Assembly (NCBI GenBank): GCA_963826105.1
Contig: CAWGWA010000001.1
Coordinates: 62,001-126,000 of the forward strand
Reading direction: 5' to 3'
Source of the DNA: WHTI01 sp963826105
GTDB lineage: Bacteria; Actinomycetota; CADDZG01; WHSQ01
DNA: 64,000 nucleotides
The notes under the pieces were generated by a model. That model saw only the letters and a list, made by a program, of their open reading frames with translations. It was not told where the DNA came from and ran no database searches. Each line of letters starts with the position of its first letter. The stretch's first letter is position 1. Below are positions 36,803-44,622 of this stretch, one piece after another. Both the position numbers and the translations under genes were made by a program.

Positions 36803-38019
36803 TAGTGCTCCACCGTTTCGGCGGTCCGTGGGTGTGTGGCTGAGACGGGAAGGCGAACCGAGAAGGTCGTTCCGCGGCCGAACTCGCTCTCCACGCTGAC
36901 GGAACCTCCGTGCAGGTCGACCGCGTGCTTGACGATGGCAAGTCCCAGGCCGGTTCCTCCGTGGTCTCGTGAGCGGGCCTTGTCGACACGGTAGAACCTT
37001 TCAAAGATGCGCGGCTGCGCCTCGAGAGGTATCCCGATGCCGGTGTCCTCGATCTCGAGGACCGCTTCTTTCCCGGCGATGCCGAGACGGATCTCGACCT
37101 GGCCCCCGTCGGGCGTGTATCGGATCGCGTTCTCCACAAGGTTCCTGACGATCAGCCCGAGCTGAGCCTCGTCGCCGTGAACGGGCGCGTGCTCGGCCAG
37201 TTCCAGACGTAGGCGGATGACCTTCTCGGCAGCGTCTCCCCGTAACTCCTCGACCTCCCTCTCGGTGAGGGCCGCGAGATCGATCTCGGATCGAGGAGCC
37301 GCAGCCGGGTTTTCGAGTCGGGACAGGTCGAGAAGGTCCACGATCAACCGGCTGAGCCGCTCCGACTCCTCGACCAACCGGTGAGCGAAACGGGTCGCGT
37401 TCTCGGGGTCGTCTTCGATGGCCTCGGTGATTGCCTCCGCGAGGGCCCGCAGTCCCGCCACCGGACTCTTTAGTTCGTGTGATGCGTTGGCGACGAACTC
37501 CTTACGCACTTGTTGAACCCTGAGTTCCTCGGTGGCGTCCTGCAGTACGGCGATGATCCCGCTGCCGTCGTCTAGCGGGGTCGACCTAACCCTCAGGGTC
37601 AAGCGATCCGGGTACCAGACGGACACGTCTTCTTCGGTTGATTCCTCGGTGAGCAGCGCCCGGCGTGTGGCCGCCAGGATCTCGTCCTGAGGGAGCTTGG
37701 CCGGCAGGTTGCCCGCGTGGAGGCCGAGCATCGTCCGGGCCGCCCCGTTAGCGAGTACCGGTCTCATCGCCCCGTCGAGCACGACGACCCCTTCAGTCAT
37801 CCGTTCGAGGATCTCATCGGCTCGGTTCAGTGTGGGGGGCGGACCCTCCTGCCGAGTTTCCTGCAGCACGGGGTGGACTCTAAGCCTCCGGCGGAGTTCC
37901 CACCCGAGGCCCAGGAATAGAACCGCCATGGGGATGAGGATCGAGGTCCCGCGGAGCTCCAACATGAAGGCGAGGGCCAGTAGCGTCACGACGATAAGGA
38001 TGGGAAGGACCAGTGTCAT
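36802..38019 (-). CDS. Sensor histidine kinase (PhoR/SenX3-like)
   Basis: 405 residues. Two membrane helices at the N-terminus with almost no outer loop (VLPILIVVTLLALAFML and TSILIPMAVLFLGLGWEL), a PAS-like domain (ERMTEGVVVLDGAMRPVLANGAARTMLG), HisKA with the phospho-His in FVANASHELKSPVAGLRALAE, and HATPase with NLVENAIRYTPDGG, EDTGIGIPLEAQPRIFERFYR and GGTGLGLAIVKHAVDLHGG. The lack of a periplasmic domain is typical of PhoR/SenX3, which sense phosphate status through PstB and PhoU. It is divergent from phoU. Confidence 0.93.
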   Translation of the reverse strand: MTLVLPILIVVTLLALAFMLELRGTSILIPMAVLFLGLGWELRRRLRVHPVLQETRQEGPPPTLNRADEILERMTEGVVVLDGAMRPVLANGAARTMLGLHAGNLPAKLPQDEILAATRRALLTEESTEEDVSVWYPDRLTLRVRSTPLDDGSGIIAVLQDATEELRVQQVRKEFVANASHELKSPVAGLRALAEAITEAIEDDPENATRFAHRLVEESERLSRLIVDLLDLSRLENPAAAPRSEIDLAALTEREVEELRGDAAEKVIRLRLELAEHAPVHGDEAQLGLIVRNLVENAIRYTPDGGQVEIRLGIAGKEAVLEIEDTGIGIPLEAQPRIFERFYRVDKARSRDHGGTGLGLAIVKHAVDLHGGSVSVESEFGRGTTFSVRLPVSATHPRTAETVEH

Positions 38020-38093
38020 CGCTCGTTCATCTCTGGTCCGAGTCTAGTGGGGATGGGGGCCCGAGAGGCTTGAAAGGGCGGCCTGAGGCGATA

Positions 38094-38136
38094 GTTCACC
38101 GGTTGTCCCGCAGAGTTCGCGTCTGGTTCACATCGG
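38094..38136 (+). promoter_or_regulatory. PHO box between the sensor kinase and phoU
   Basis: GTTCACC, GTCCCGC, GTTCGCG and GTTCACA begin at 38094, 38105, 38115 and 38126, i.e. with a period of 10-11 nt. The site is shared by two divergent genes, and ends 19 nt before the phoU start. Confidence 0.7.
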
Positions 38137-38142
38137 CCTGAG

Positions 38143-38148
38143 TATGGT
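38143..38148 (+). promoter_or_regulatory. Leaderless -10 box of phoU
   Basis: TATGGT lies exactly 6 nt before the ATG at 38155 and favours this start over the GTG at 38149. It follows the last PHO unit. Confidence 0.55.
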
Positions 38149-38154
38149 GTGGTG

Positions 38155-38844
38155 ATGGAGCCTTCGACCGAACCCGAGATCCGCCGCCCCAGTTTCCACG
38201 ACGAACTGGAGGCTGCCGAAACCGCCCTTCTGAGCGAGGGCTCGGTGGTCGCTCGTCAGCTCGAGCTCGTGATGGACGCGGTCGTCCGGCAGGATCTGGG
38301 CCTCGCCCATAACGTCATCGCGGGAGACGACGAGGTCGACCGTATCTATCTCGAGAACGAGGAGCGGATCCTTAATCTCCTGGCTCTGCAGGCCCCCGTC
38401 GCCCGGGACCTTCGTCTCGTGAGCGCCATCCTTCACTCGAACCTCCACTTCGAGCGGATGGGCGACCTCTGCGTGAATATCGCCAAGTTCGTGCGCAACG
38501 ATCACGCTTACCCGGCGGATTCCCCGATGGTGTCGAGGCTCCAGGAGATGGGGGCGCGTCTCGCGGAGATGCTCGAGATCACACTGTCGGCCTTCGCTCA
38601 GCGATCGGTGACGCTCGCCGAGGAACTGCCGGAGCGCGATCTGGTCCTGAACCGTCTCAATCGCGGGATGCTCGATGACCTCAAGGCATACGCGGGCGAC
38701 GAGGAAGCGTTCGAATGGGCCACGAACATCGTCCTGGTCGCTCGTTACCTCGAACGTTTCGGTGACCACTGCGTCGATGTCGGCGAGCAGATCGCCTTCC
38801 TCGTGACCGGCGTATTCCGCGAGTTCACCGACGCCTCTAAGTAG
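38155..38844 (+). CDS. phoU: Phosphate signalling regulator PhoU
   Basis: 229 residues, all helical, with the two-fold PhoU repeat: residues about 10-115 (FHDELEAAETALLSEGSVVARQLELVMDAVV ... DLRLVSAILHSNLHFERMGDLCVNIAKF) and 120-225 (EITLSAFAQRSVTLAEELPERD ... ATNIVLVARYLERFGDHCVDVGEQIAFLVTG). The E-R-x-G-D and E-R-F-G-D motifs bind metal clusters. PhoU keeps the sensor kinase silent when phosphate is plentiful. The stop overlaps the convergent phosphoesterase gene by 8 bp. Confidence 0.95.
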   Translation: MEPSTEPEIRRPSFHDELEAAETALLSEGSVVARQLELVMDAVVRQDLGLAHNVIAGDDEVDRIYLENEERILNLLALQAPVARDLRLVSAILHSNLHFERMGDLCVNIAKFVRNDHAYPADSPMVSRLQEMGARLAEMLEITLSAFAQRSVTLAEELPERDLVLNRLNRGMLDDLKAYAGDEEAFEWATNIVLVARYLERFGDHCVDVGEQIAFLVTGVFREFTDASK

Positions 38845-39733
38845 CGGACTTCAGCGTCAGTAGCGTCGCCTCGGGGCGCGCCAGAAACCTGATCGGGGAA
38901 AAGCGGCTCGTCCCCAGTCCCGGGCTCACATGCAGCCACCCCCGACCGATCTTCTGAAGCCCGCCCGCGAGTTCGAGTGGCAGCGAACAGTTGGCGACCA
39001 GGGCACCGACCAGAGGCGCCCTTACCTGTCCGGCGTGCGTATGCCCGGCGAGCACGAGATCGGATCCGGAAAGAAGCCACTCCGAGACGATGTCGGGGGC
39101 GTGGATCAGCGCGATCACAAGATCTTCGTCTTCGGCGCGGGCAGCATGATCCGTGCGGTGACGGCGGAGGTAGGGATCGTCGGTTCCCGCGATCCTGATC
39201 TTCGTGCCGCCGTCTTCGATCCATTCTGTGCGGTTGATCACGCTGACCCATCCGGCCGCGACTAAGCCTTCCTCGAGGAGCGCGGTGGAGTTCCTGTGAG
39301 CGGTCACCGGTGCCCGCTCCATCTTCAGCAGGGCCTTGAAGATGCCGGAAACGCCCTTCAGCGAAGAACGGTAGTAGTCGTGCGAGCCCAGGACGTAGAA
39401 GCGGCCGAGACGCGCATCGAGGTTCTTGAACGCCGACACCAGAGGCTCGATACCGGTGTCGTTCTCGATGAGGTCGCCGGTAGCCAGTACGAGATCGGGA
39501 GTGACTCCAATCATTTCTGGTAGTCGTTCGAGGAAATCGATCAGGCGCCGGTTCGATCCCCATAGGTGGGTGTCGGAGAGGTGCAGGATCCGAAGCGGCG
39601 GGATCCCCTGAGGGACGGCAACATCATGGCGGACAAGACGGTAGGACTTGGCCTCCGCAAGGGCGTAGACGCCGGCTCCGGCGGCCGCCAGGCCTGCCAG
39701 AGCCACGGTTTGGCCGATGCGAGTGGGTGTCAT
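38837..39733 (-). CDS. Metallophosphoesterase with N-terminal membrane anchor (YkuE-like)
   Basis: 298 residues from the ATG at 39733. One membrane helix (IGQTVALAGLAAAGAGVYAL) precedes the calcineurin-like domain: RILHLSDTHLWGSN, VLATGDLIEND, VLGSHDYYRS (His/Asp in place of the usual GNHD), VIALIHAPD and LVLAGHTHAGQVRAP. The GSHD variant keeps the His and Asp that matter. YkuE-like enzymes act on phospholipid or UDP-linked precursors; the substrate here is unknown. It is divergent from the SpoIIE gene with only 22 bp between start codons. Confidence 0.9.
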   Translation of the reverse strand: MTPTRIGQTVALAGLAAAGAGVYALAEAKSYRLVRHDVAVPQGIPPLRILHLSDTHLWGSNRRLIDFLERLPEMIGVTPDLVLATGDLIENDTGIEPLVSAFKNLDARLGRFYVLGSHDYYRSSLKGVSGIFKALLKMERAPVTAHRNSTALLEEGLVAAGWVSVINRTEWIEDGGTKIRIAGTDDPYLRRHRTDHAARAEDEDLVIALIHAPDIVSEWLLSGSDLVLAGHTHAGQVRAPLVGALVANCSLPLELAGGLQKIGRGWLHVSPGLGTSRFSPIRFLARPEATLLTLKSAT

Positions 39734-39741
39734 CGGGGTCG

Positions 39742-39749
39742 AGGATACT
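39742..39749. promoter_or_regulatory. Overlapping divergent -10 boxes
   Basis: AGGATACT is read as TATCCT on the minus strand (8 nt before ATG 39733) and GATACT on the plus strand (6 nt before GTG 39756). Both genes would give leaderless mRNAs. Confidence 0.45.
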
Positions 39750-39755
39750 GTCGGG

Positions 39756-41333
39756 GTGAAACTGTCCCTCCGCTGGAAGATCACGGGCGGTTTCGGGCTC
39801 ATGTTCCTGTTCATCGCCTTGCTCGGATGGGTGACGCTCTCGCTTTTCGGTTCCGTGAGGTCCGTTCAGCGCAGGGTGTTCAGGGAATCGATCCCGGCCG
39901 TTGTCGCGGTCGATGAGATCGTCCGCTCCTATACCGCCCAATCGGCGGCCGTCTCGCGCTCGCTGATCGGAAGCCAGGCAACCCTGCTGGAGCGCTACCA
40001 GCGTGAGGTGGAGATCGCCGAGTACTGGGAAGAACAAGCGCGCGCTCTGTTCCGCGAGGGCCGAGGGCGCGCCATCCTCGACCAACTGACCGAAGCCGGA
40101 GGAGAGTTCCACACCTTGGTCGAGGAAGAGGTCATCCCGCGAGCCTCCGCCGGTAACCGGTCGCAGGCCTTCCGCATACTGGACCAGGAAGGTTCGCGGC
40201 TGATCCAGGACATCGAGATCCAGAGCGAGTTACTGAGGACACTTCAGGAGCAGCGGCTCCAGGAGACCGAGTCGGAGCTGAGTTCGCGTTCCAGGCAGGC
40301 GTTGATCATCCTCATCATCGTTCTGGTCGGCGTTGGCGGAGCCACCATCACACTGGCATTCGCCCTCCCGCGTCGTCTTTCACGGAACCTCTCGCGCCTC
40401 GTCGAGGTGACCCGGGCGATCGGCCGAGGAGACTTCGAGCAGGACGTGGATATCCACTCCGGGGACGAGGTCGAAGAACTTGCGACGCGCTTCACCGAGA
40501 TGCAGTCGGGTCTCCAGCGCCTCCAGCAGCTCGCTCTGCAAGACCGCGAGCTCGAGATCGCCGCCTCGATCCAGCGCAATCTCTTGATCCGCCACATCCC
40601 GGAGACCCCCGGGCTCAAGATCGTCCCGATCCAGCGGCAGGCGAACCTGGTGGGCGGCGACTGGTACGACATCGACGTCACCCCTCGCTCGGGCACCGTT
40701 GTCGTGGGTGACGCCTCCGGGAAAGGGATCGCGGCGGCGCTGATGGCTACGGTGGCGCTGTCGTTCCTGCGGGCGGAGAAGGGCCTCGGGTCGCCACCAA
40801 AGACCGTTATAGCCCGCACCAACGAGGCCCTCCTCGATGCGACCGACCCCGACTCCTTCACGACCCTGGTCTATGCCGTGATCGACGTGGCCTCTGGCGA
40901 GGCCCGGTGGCTGAACATGGGGCACCCTGCCCCCTTCCTCCTCCAGGGCGGCTCTCCCGAAGGCTCGGTTGACGAGAGGGAGCCCCGCGGTTACTACGTG
41001 GAAGGTCCCCGGAACCGGGTCCTGGGCTGGTTCGAGGATCCGGGGCTGAATGTCACCGTCAATCAGCTCGCTCCCGGAGACCGCCTGATCTTCTATACCG
41101 ACGGCTTCCTCGAGGCGAAATCCCCCGAGGGGGAGGTGTTCGGCGAGCATCGCTTCGCTGAGGCCGCGGTTCGCCTTACGAGAGTAGGCATCGAGGAACT
41201 CGGGGAACAGCTGATTGGGGAAGTGGAGAGGTTCGCGGCCGGTAAGCTCGATGATGACCTCACCATGCTGATCGTGGAGTATGAGGGCGCCGTTCAGCAG
41301 GGAGACGGGTCGGCGGCGGCCCAGGACGGCTGA
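39756..41333 (+). CDS. Membrane PP2C/SpoIIE-type phosphatase with HAMP domain
   Basis: 525 residues from the GTG at 39756. Two membrane helices (ITGGFGLMFLFIALLGWVTLSLF and ALIILIIVLVGVGGATITLAFAL) flank a helical outer domain of about 140 residues. A HAMP domain (RNLSRLVEVTRAIGRGDFEQDVDIHSGDEVEELATRF) leads to the SpoIIE phosphatase domain with metal-binding Asp residues in GGDWYDID, VVGDASGKGIAAALMAT, and DDLTMLIVEY. Such enzymes dephosphorylate STAS-domain antagonists in partner-switching. A STAS gene follows directly, so these two form a likely pair; no anti-sigma kinase is in the window. Confidence 0.9.
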   Translation: MKLSLRWKITGGFGLMFLFIALLGWVTLSLFGSVRSVQRRVFRESIPAVVAVDEIVRSYTAQSAAVSRSLIGSQATLLERYQREVEIAEYWEEQARALFREGRGRAILDQLTEAGGEFHTLVEEEVIPRASAGNRSQAFRILDQEGSRLIQDIEIQSELLRTLQEQRLQETESELSSRSRQALIILIIVLVGVGGATITLAFALPRRLSRNLSRLVEVTRAIGRGDFEQDVDIHSGDEVEELATRFTEMQSGLQRLQQLALQDRELEIAASIQRNLLIRHIPETPGLKIVPIQRQANLVGGDWYDIDVTPRSGTVVVGDASGKGIAAALMATVALSFLRAEKGLGSPPKTVIARTNEALLDATDPDSFTTLVYAVIDVASGEARWLNMGHPAPFLLQGGSPEGSVDEREPRGYYVEGPRNRVLGWFEDPGLNVTVNQLAPGDRLIFYTDGFLEAKSPEGEVFGEHRFAEAAVRLTRVGIEELGEQLIGEVERFAAGKLDDDLTMLIVEYEGAVQQGDGSAAAQDG

Positions 41334-41356
41334 AGAGCCCAGACAGGAGAGGAAGC

Positions 41357-41710
41357 GTGGCACAGCAGAAGGTAGAGATCGAGATCGTCGATTCGGGCGA
41401 CTACCGCGTCTTGAGACCGACCGGAGACCTTGACGTCTACACCGTCGGTTCCCTGAGAGACGCGATCGGCACGATGATCGAGGAAGAGACCCCGAAGGTA
41501 GTGGTCGACCTCGATGGGGTGCCTTTCATGGATTCCTCCGGCCTGGGTGCACTGATGGGCGGTGTCCGCCGGCTCCGGGAAGCATCCGGTGACCTGGCGA
41601 TCGCCTGTACGCGCGAACAACACCTCAAGCTCTTCGCTATCACCGGATTCGGTGAAGGCGTTTCGATCGCTCCGACGGTCGAGGAAGCTGCCCAGGGCTT
41701 CCGCGGCTAG
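41357..41710 (+). CDS. STAS-domain anti-sigma factor antagonist
   Basis: 117 residues, GTG start with AGGAGAGGAAG upstream. A single STAS domain: YRVLRPTGDLDVYTVGSLRDAI, VVVDLDGVPFMDSSGLGALMGGVRRL. The Ser pair in MDSSGLG is the phosphorylation site expected for SpoIIAA/RsbV proteins. It is probably dephosphorylated by the upstream SpoIIE phosphatase and then sequesters an anti-sigma kinase. Confidence 0.93.
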   Translation: MAQQKVEIEIVDSGDYRVLRPTGDLDVYTVGSLRDAIGTMIEEETPKVVVDLDGVPFMDSSGLGALMGGVRRLREASGDLAIACTREQHLKLFAITGFGEGVSIAPTVEEAAQGFRG

Positions 41711-41722
41711 CCCTGACCTTAG

Positions 41723-42784
41723 ATGGACGCGGTCGACCGGTTCCGCGAGATCGCGTTCCCGTTCGTCAGGTTCGGTTCCTTCACCGCGACCGCGATCCTG
41801 TTCGGCCTGGTCCCCATCCTGCTTCTGGTTCTCCGCCCCGGGTTCAAGGGGGCCGGAGGGGCCGAGTGGTCCTCGAGCCGGGGAAGGGTTGCCGACCGTA
41901 TCGAGGGTCTGATCGAGGGGTCGTTGATCGTGGCGATGACCGCCACCGCTCTCTTCATCGTGCTGCAGGCTATGCAGATCGCCGAGGTCAGGGGTTCGGC
42001 CGTCGACGGAAACGCGATCAGCTCCGTCTTCGACAGCTCTTACGGCCGCTGGGTCGGAGTCCGTATCCCTCTGTTGCTCGCACTCGGCGTGATGCTCTTC
42101 GGCAAGGCACGCGTGTCGGTTCTAGCCGGGACCGCGGAAGGGGAAACGAAGCCCGCGCCGATCTTCTGGGGGATATGGGCGGGCCTCTCCGGGATCCTGC
42201 TTGCGACCGCGACCTTTTCCGGGCACTCCGCAGTTGCCTCTCCGAAAGTGCTCGCTGAGGTCAACGATGTCTTGCACCTTGCCGCAGGGGCCACATGGTT
42301 CACGGGGATAGTGGTCCTCGCCGGGATCGTGCCGGTCGCGACGCGCGACGCCGTTCGACCTCTCGATCTCTTGCGACCGGTGGTCACCCGTTTCTCTCAG
42401 CTCGCAGTCGTGATGATCGCCGTGGTGGTCGCGACCGGCACGCTCAACTCGTTCCTGCACATCGAGTATCTGGCCGATCTCGTGAACACGGGATACGGGC
42501 GAGCTATCGCGGTCAAGATCGTTCTCGTGCTCGGCATCATCGGAATCGGTGGGTTCAACCACTTCGTTATCCGTCGCCGGCTAGAGGCGACCCCATCTGA
42601 TGCCGATAGCGCCGATGTTCGACGTTTGTTCAAGAAGCTGGTCGTCGTTGAGCTCTTCGTCGGACTGGCGATCTTCGGAGCGACGGGAGTTCTGACGGAC
42701 CAGGCCCGCACCAAGAAGGTGGTTGTAAGCGGGGCCCCGGCTGCTCACCTAGGACCTACCCTTGAGGTGACTCGAAAGGACTAG
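41723..42784 (+). CDS. CopD-domain membrane protein
   Basis: 353 residues with about eight helices. The middle has the CopD pattern LAEVNDVLHLAAGATWFTGIVVLAGIVPV with His and Trp conserved, then FSQLAVVMIAVVVATGTLNSFLHI and GRAIAVKIVLVLGIIGIGGFNHFVIRRRL, which is typical of CopD/YcnJ proteins involved in copper import or handling. No CopC domain is attached. It follows the STAS gene after 12 bp. Confidence 0.85.
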   Translation: MDAVDRFREIAFPFVRFGSFTATAILFGLVPILLLVLRPGFKGAGGAEWSSSRGRVADRIEGLIEGSLIVAMTATALFIVLQAMQIAEVRGSAVDGNAISSVFDSSYGRWVGVRIPLLLALGVMLFGKARVSVLAGTAEGETKPAPIFWGIWAGLSGILLATATFSGHSAVASPKVLAEVNDVLHLAAGATWFTGIVVLAGIVPVATRDAVRPLDLLRPVVTRFSQLAVVMIAVVVATGTLNSFLHIEYLADLVNTGYGRAIAVKIVLVLGIIGIGGFNHFVIRRRLEATPSDADSADVRRLFKKLVVVELFVGLAIFGATGVLTDQARTKKVVVSGAPAAHLGPTLEVTRKD

Positions 42785-42946
42785 GGCTTAGTCCATTTCA
42801 TTCGTTCCGCACCATCCCGGAAGGTTAAGACCACAAGCCCCGGAAAGGGTCTCAACGGACTATCGGAATCGGACGGCACGTTCCGTATCGTTCTCCTCGG
42901 ATAGGTGGGGCTAGGCAGCCCATTTGAAACGGGGGTAGTACGCACT

Positions 42947-43237
42947 GTGGCGATCGCCGTACTCGAACTGATCGATCTGACCGACCAGGATTGGCGAGCT
43001 CACGGGAAGTGTTCGGAGACGGACCCAGACCTGTGGTTCTCGGTAGGAGCTCGTGAGCACAAAGCAGCCAAGGTCATCTGCCGAACGTGCCCGGTGAAGG
43101 ATGCATGTCTGGCATATGCCATGGATGCTCCTGTGGATCACGGGATCTGGGGTGGCCTCACCGAGAGGGAGCGCCGTCGCTACCGTCGTCAGGCCGGGGT
43201 CTCCGGCTGGCGCAGCGTCTTAGCTTCTCAGGGTTAG
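42947..43237 (+). CDS. WhiB-family iron-sulfur regulator
   Basis: 96 residues from GTG 42947; a GTG at 42905 is in frame but adds unusual sequence. The four cluster ligands are in WRAHGKCSETDPDLWF, ICRTCPVKDACLAYA (C-x2-C-x5-C), followed by the turn GIWGGLTERERRR and a basic tail. WhiB proteins bind a 4Fe-4S cluster and act with the principal sigma factor. The nearness of two ArsA-like ATPases recalls the whiB4 locus of mycobacteria. The end overlaps the convergent gene. Confidence 0.93.
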   Translation: MAIAVLELIDLTDQDWRAHGKCSETDPDLWFSVGAREHKAAKVICRTCPVKDACLAYAMDAPVDHGIWGGLTERERRRYRRQAGVSGWRSVLASQG

Positions 43238-44095
43238 TTCCAGGATCTCGCACTCGTCGCGCCAGCGGCGAGCGGTGTCCTCAGGAAGACCCGGGATGTT
43301 CAAACGTTTCTCCGCCAGCTTCTCGGCGCGCTCGTCCCATTCATCAGTGCTCTTGGGCACGACCCGGACGCTGGCTGGGATCTCCGCGAGCCTGACGTTC
43401 TTTCCCTTCTGCCGGAAGATCACATCGGCCGAACGGATGCGTTCCGCCCCTGGGATCAGCTGCTGGCGCTCGCCCGAGAGGACGTAGATCTTCCCGAGCT
43501 TCTGCTCGTACACGTACCAGACTGGCATCTGATGTTCGTGGCCGTTGTCGTTCCAGCGCATCCACAGGATCGTGGACTTCTTGAGTGACTCCTGTACGCC
43601 GGGAGCCAGTGAGGTCGGAAGCAGCGTCTCGCGCCCCTCGGACCAGTCGAAGTCATCGGCAACGGTGTACGAGATCTCGTCCCAGGTCGTGTCGGTAGGT
43701 GTCAGGGCGTACCACTCGGCGAAGCCGAAGAACGCCTCGACTGCCTCGGCGGGGGTCGCGTAGTCGCGGTAATAGACGAGCTCGGGATCGCCGTCTTCGC
43801 GCTCGTGGAAGTAGAGGATCCAGTTCCGCTGGTCGGGCGACAGATAGGCCTCGCACCAGTGGAGGTGAGGTTTCGGTACGTCCAGCCGTAGCGTGACAAC
43901 GTCGCCGACCATGTTGATCTGGAACGGCGTCCAGTAGACCTGGAAGACTCGCTTAACGCCCTGCTGCCGTTCCACCTTGAGCAGACCTTTGGTCCCGGAG
44001 CCGTCGCTCTTGGCGCCGACGCGGGCAACTCCGCGGGCTACCTCCCGGATGATCGAGGAGAGGTGGGGGGCAAGACCTTCACTGGCTATCGCCAT
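43220..44095 (-). CDS. Protein of unknown function, coupled to the cytochrome b gene
   Basis: 291 residues. The ATG at 44095 overlaps the stop of the SdhC-like gene (TGATG), so translation is coupled. The chain is soluble, with no signal peptide, and rich in Trp and Tyr (FQVYWTPFQINMVGDVVTLRLDV-like strands, LHWCEAYLSPDQRNWILYF). Residues about 195-260 (MPVWYVYEQKLGKIYVLSGE ... ADVIFRQKGKNVRLAEI) have a strand pattern like a flavin/F420-binding split barrel, but this is only an impression. I do not recognise the family. Confidence 0.7.
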   Translation of the reverse strand: MAIASEGLAPHLSSIIREVARGVARVGAKSDGSGTKGLLKVERQQGVKRVFQVYWTPFQINMVGDVVTLRLDVPKPHLHWCEAYLSPDQRNWILYFHEREDGDPELVYYRDYATPAEAVEAFFGFAEWYALTPTDTTWDEISYTVADDFDWSEGRETLLPTSLAPGVQESLKKSTILWMRWNDNGHEHQMPVWYVYEQKLGKIYVLSGERQQLIPGAERIRSADVIFRQKGKNVRLAEIPASVRVVPKSTDEWDERAEKLAEKRLNIPGLPEDTARRWRDECEILELTLRS

Positions 44096-44598
44096 CAGGA
44101 GAACGGGGACCCTTCGTAGGCGGAGCGCAGCATGAAGAACGCTGCGGGTGCGAACGCAAGGAACGACAGGACGAACTGGGCGTAAGCGAACTGCTTCTGC
44201 TTCAAGGCCATCCGCGGCCAGAAGTCGAAGATGATGATGCGCATCCCGTTGAAGGCGTGGAAGACAACCGCCGCGATCAACCCCACCTCGAACGGCTTGA
44301 ACCACCACTGCTGGTAGAGGCTGATGGTCTCGTCGTAGAGCTCGGGACCGAAGCCGACCGCGAACGTGTCGACGATGTGGCCGATCAGGAAAGCGAGGAT
44401 CGCGACGCCTGTCACTCGGTGGAGCGCCCAGGTCCACTGACCGATGCCACCCTTGTAGGCAGGCCCCTTCTGTGACGAGCGAAGGCGGAAGAGCCACACC
44501 CCGAGATAGACCGCGAACACGCCCGTCCCCACGGTCAGGACGAAGACGAGACCCTCGATCAATCTGGCAGCGATCATGGAGGCGATCATCGAGCGCAT
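44095..44598 (-). CDS. Succinate dehydrogenase cytochrome b subunit-like protein (SdhC-like)
   Basis: 167 residues with three or four helices. WTWALHRVTGVAILAFLIGHIVDTF holds the SdhC signature (H-R-x-T-G, and a second His as haem ligand), followed by FEVGLIAAVVFHAFNGMRIIIFDFW, where the His in VVFHAFNG is the other expected ligand. It would anchor a succinate dehydrogenase or fumarate reductase and pass electrons to quinone. No sdhA, sdhB or sdhD lies here: the neighbours are an ArsA ATPase and an unknown gene. Confidence 0.82.
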   Translation of the reverse strand: MRSMIASMIAARLIEGLVFVLTVGTGVFAVYLGVWLFRLRSSQKGPAYKGGIGQWTWALHRVTGVAILAFLIGHIVDTFAVGFGPELYDETISLYQQWWFKPFEVGLIAAVVFHAFNGMRIIIFDFWPRMALKQKQFAYAQFVLSFLAFAPAAFFMLRSAYEGSPFS

Positions 44599-44622
44599 CC
44601 TAACTTCTCGTCGCCGGCCTTA

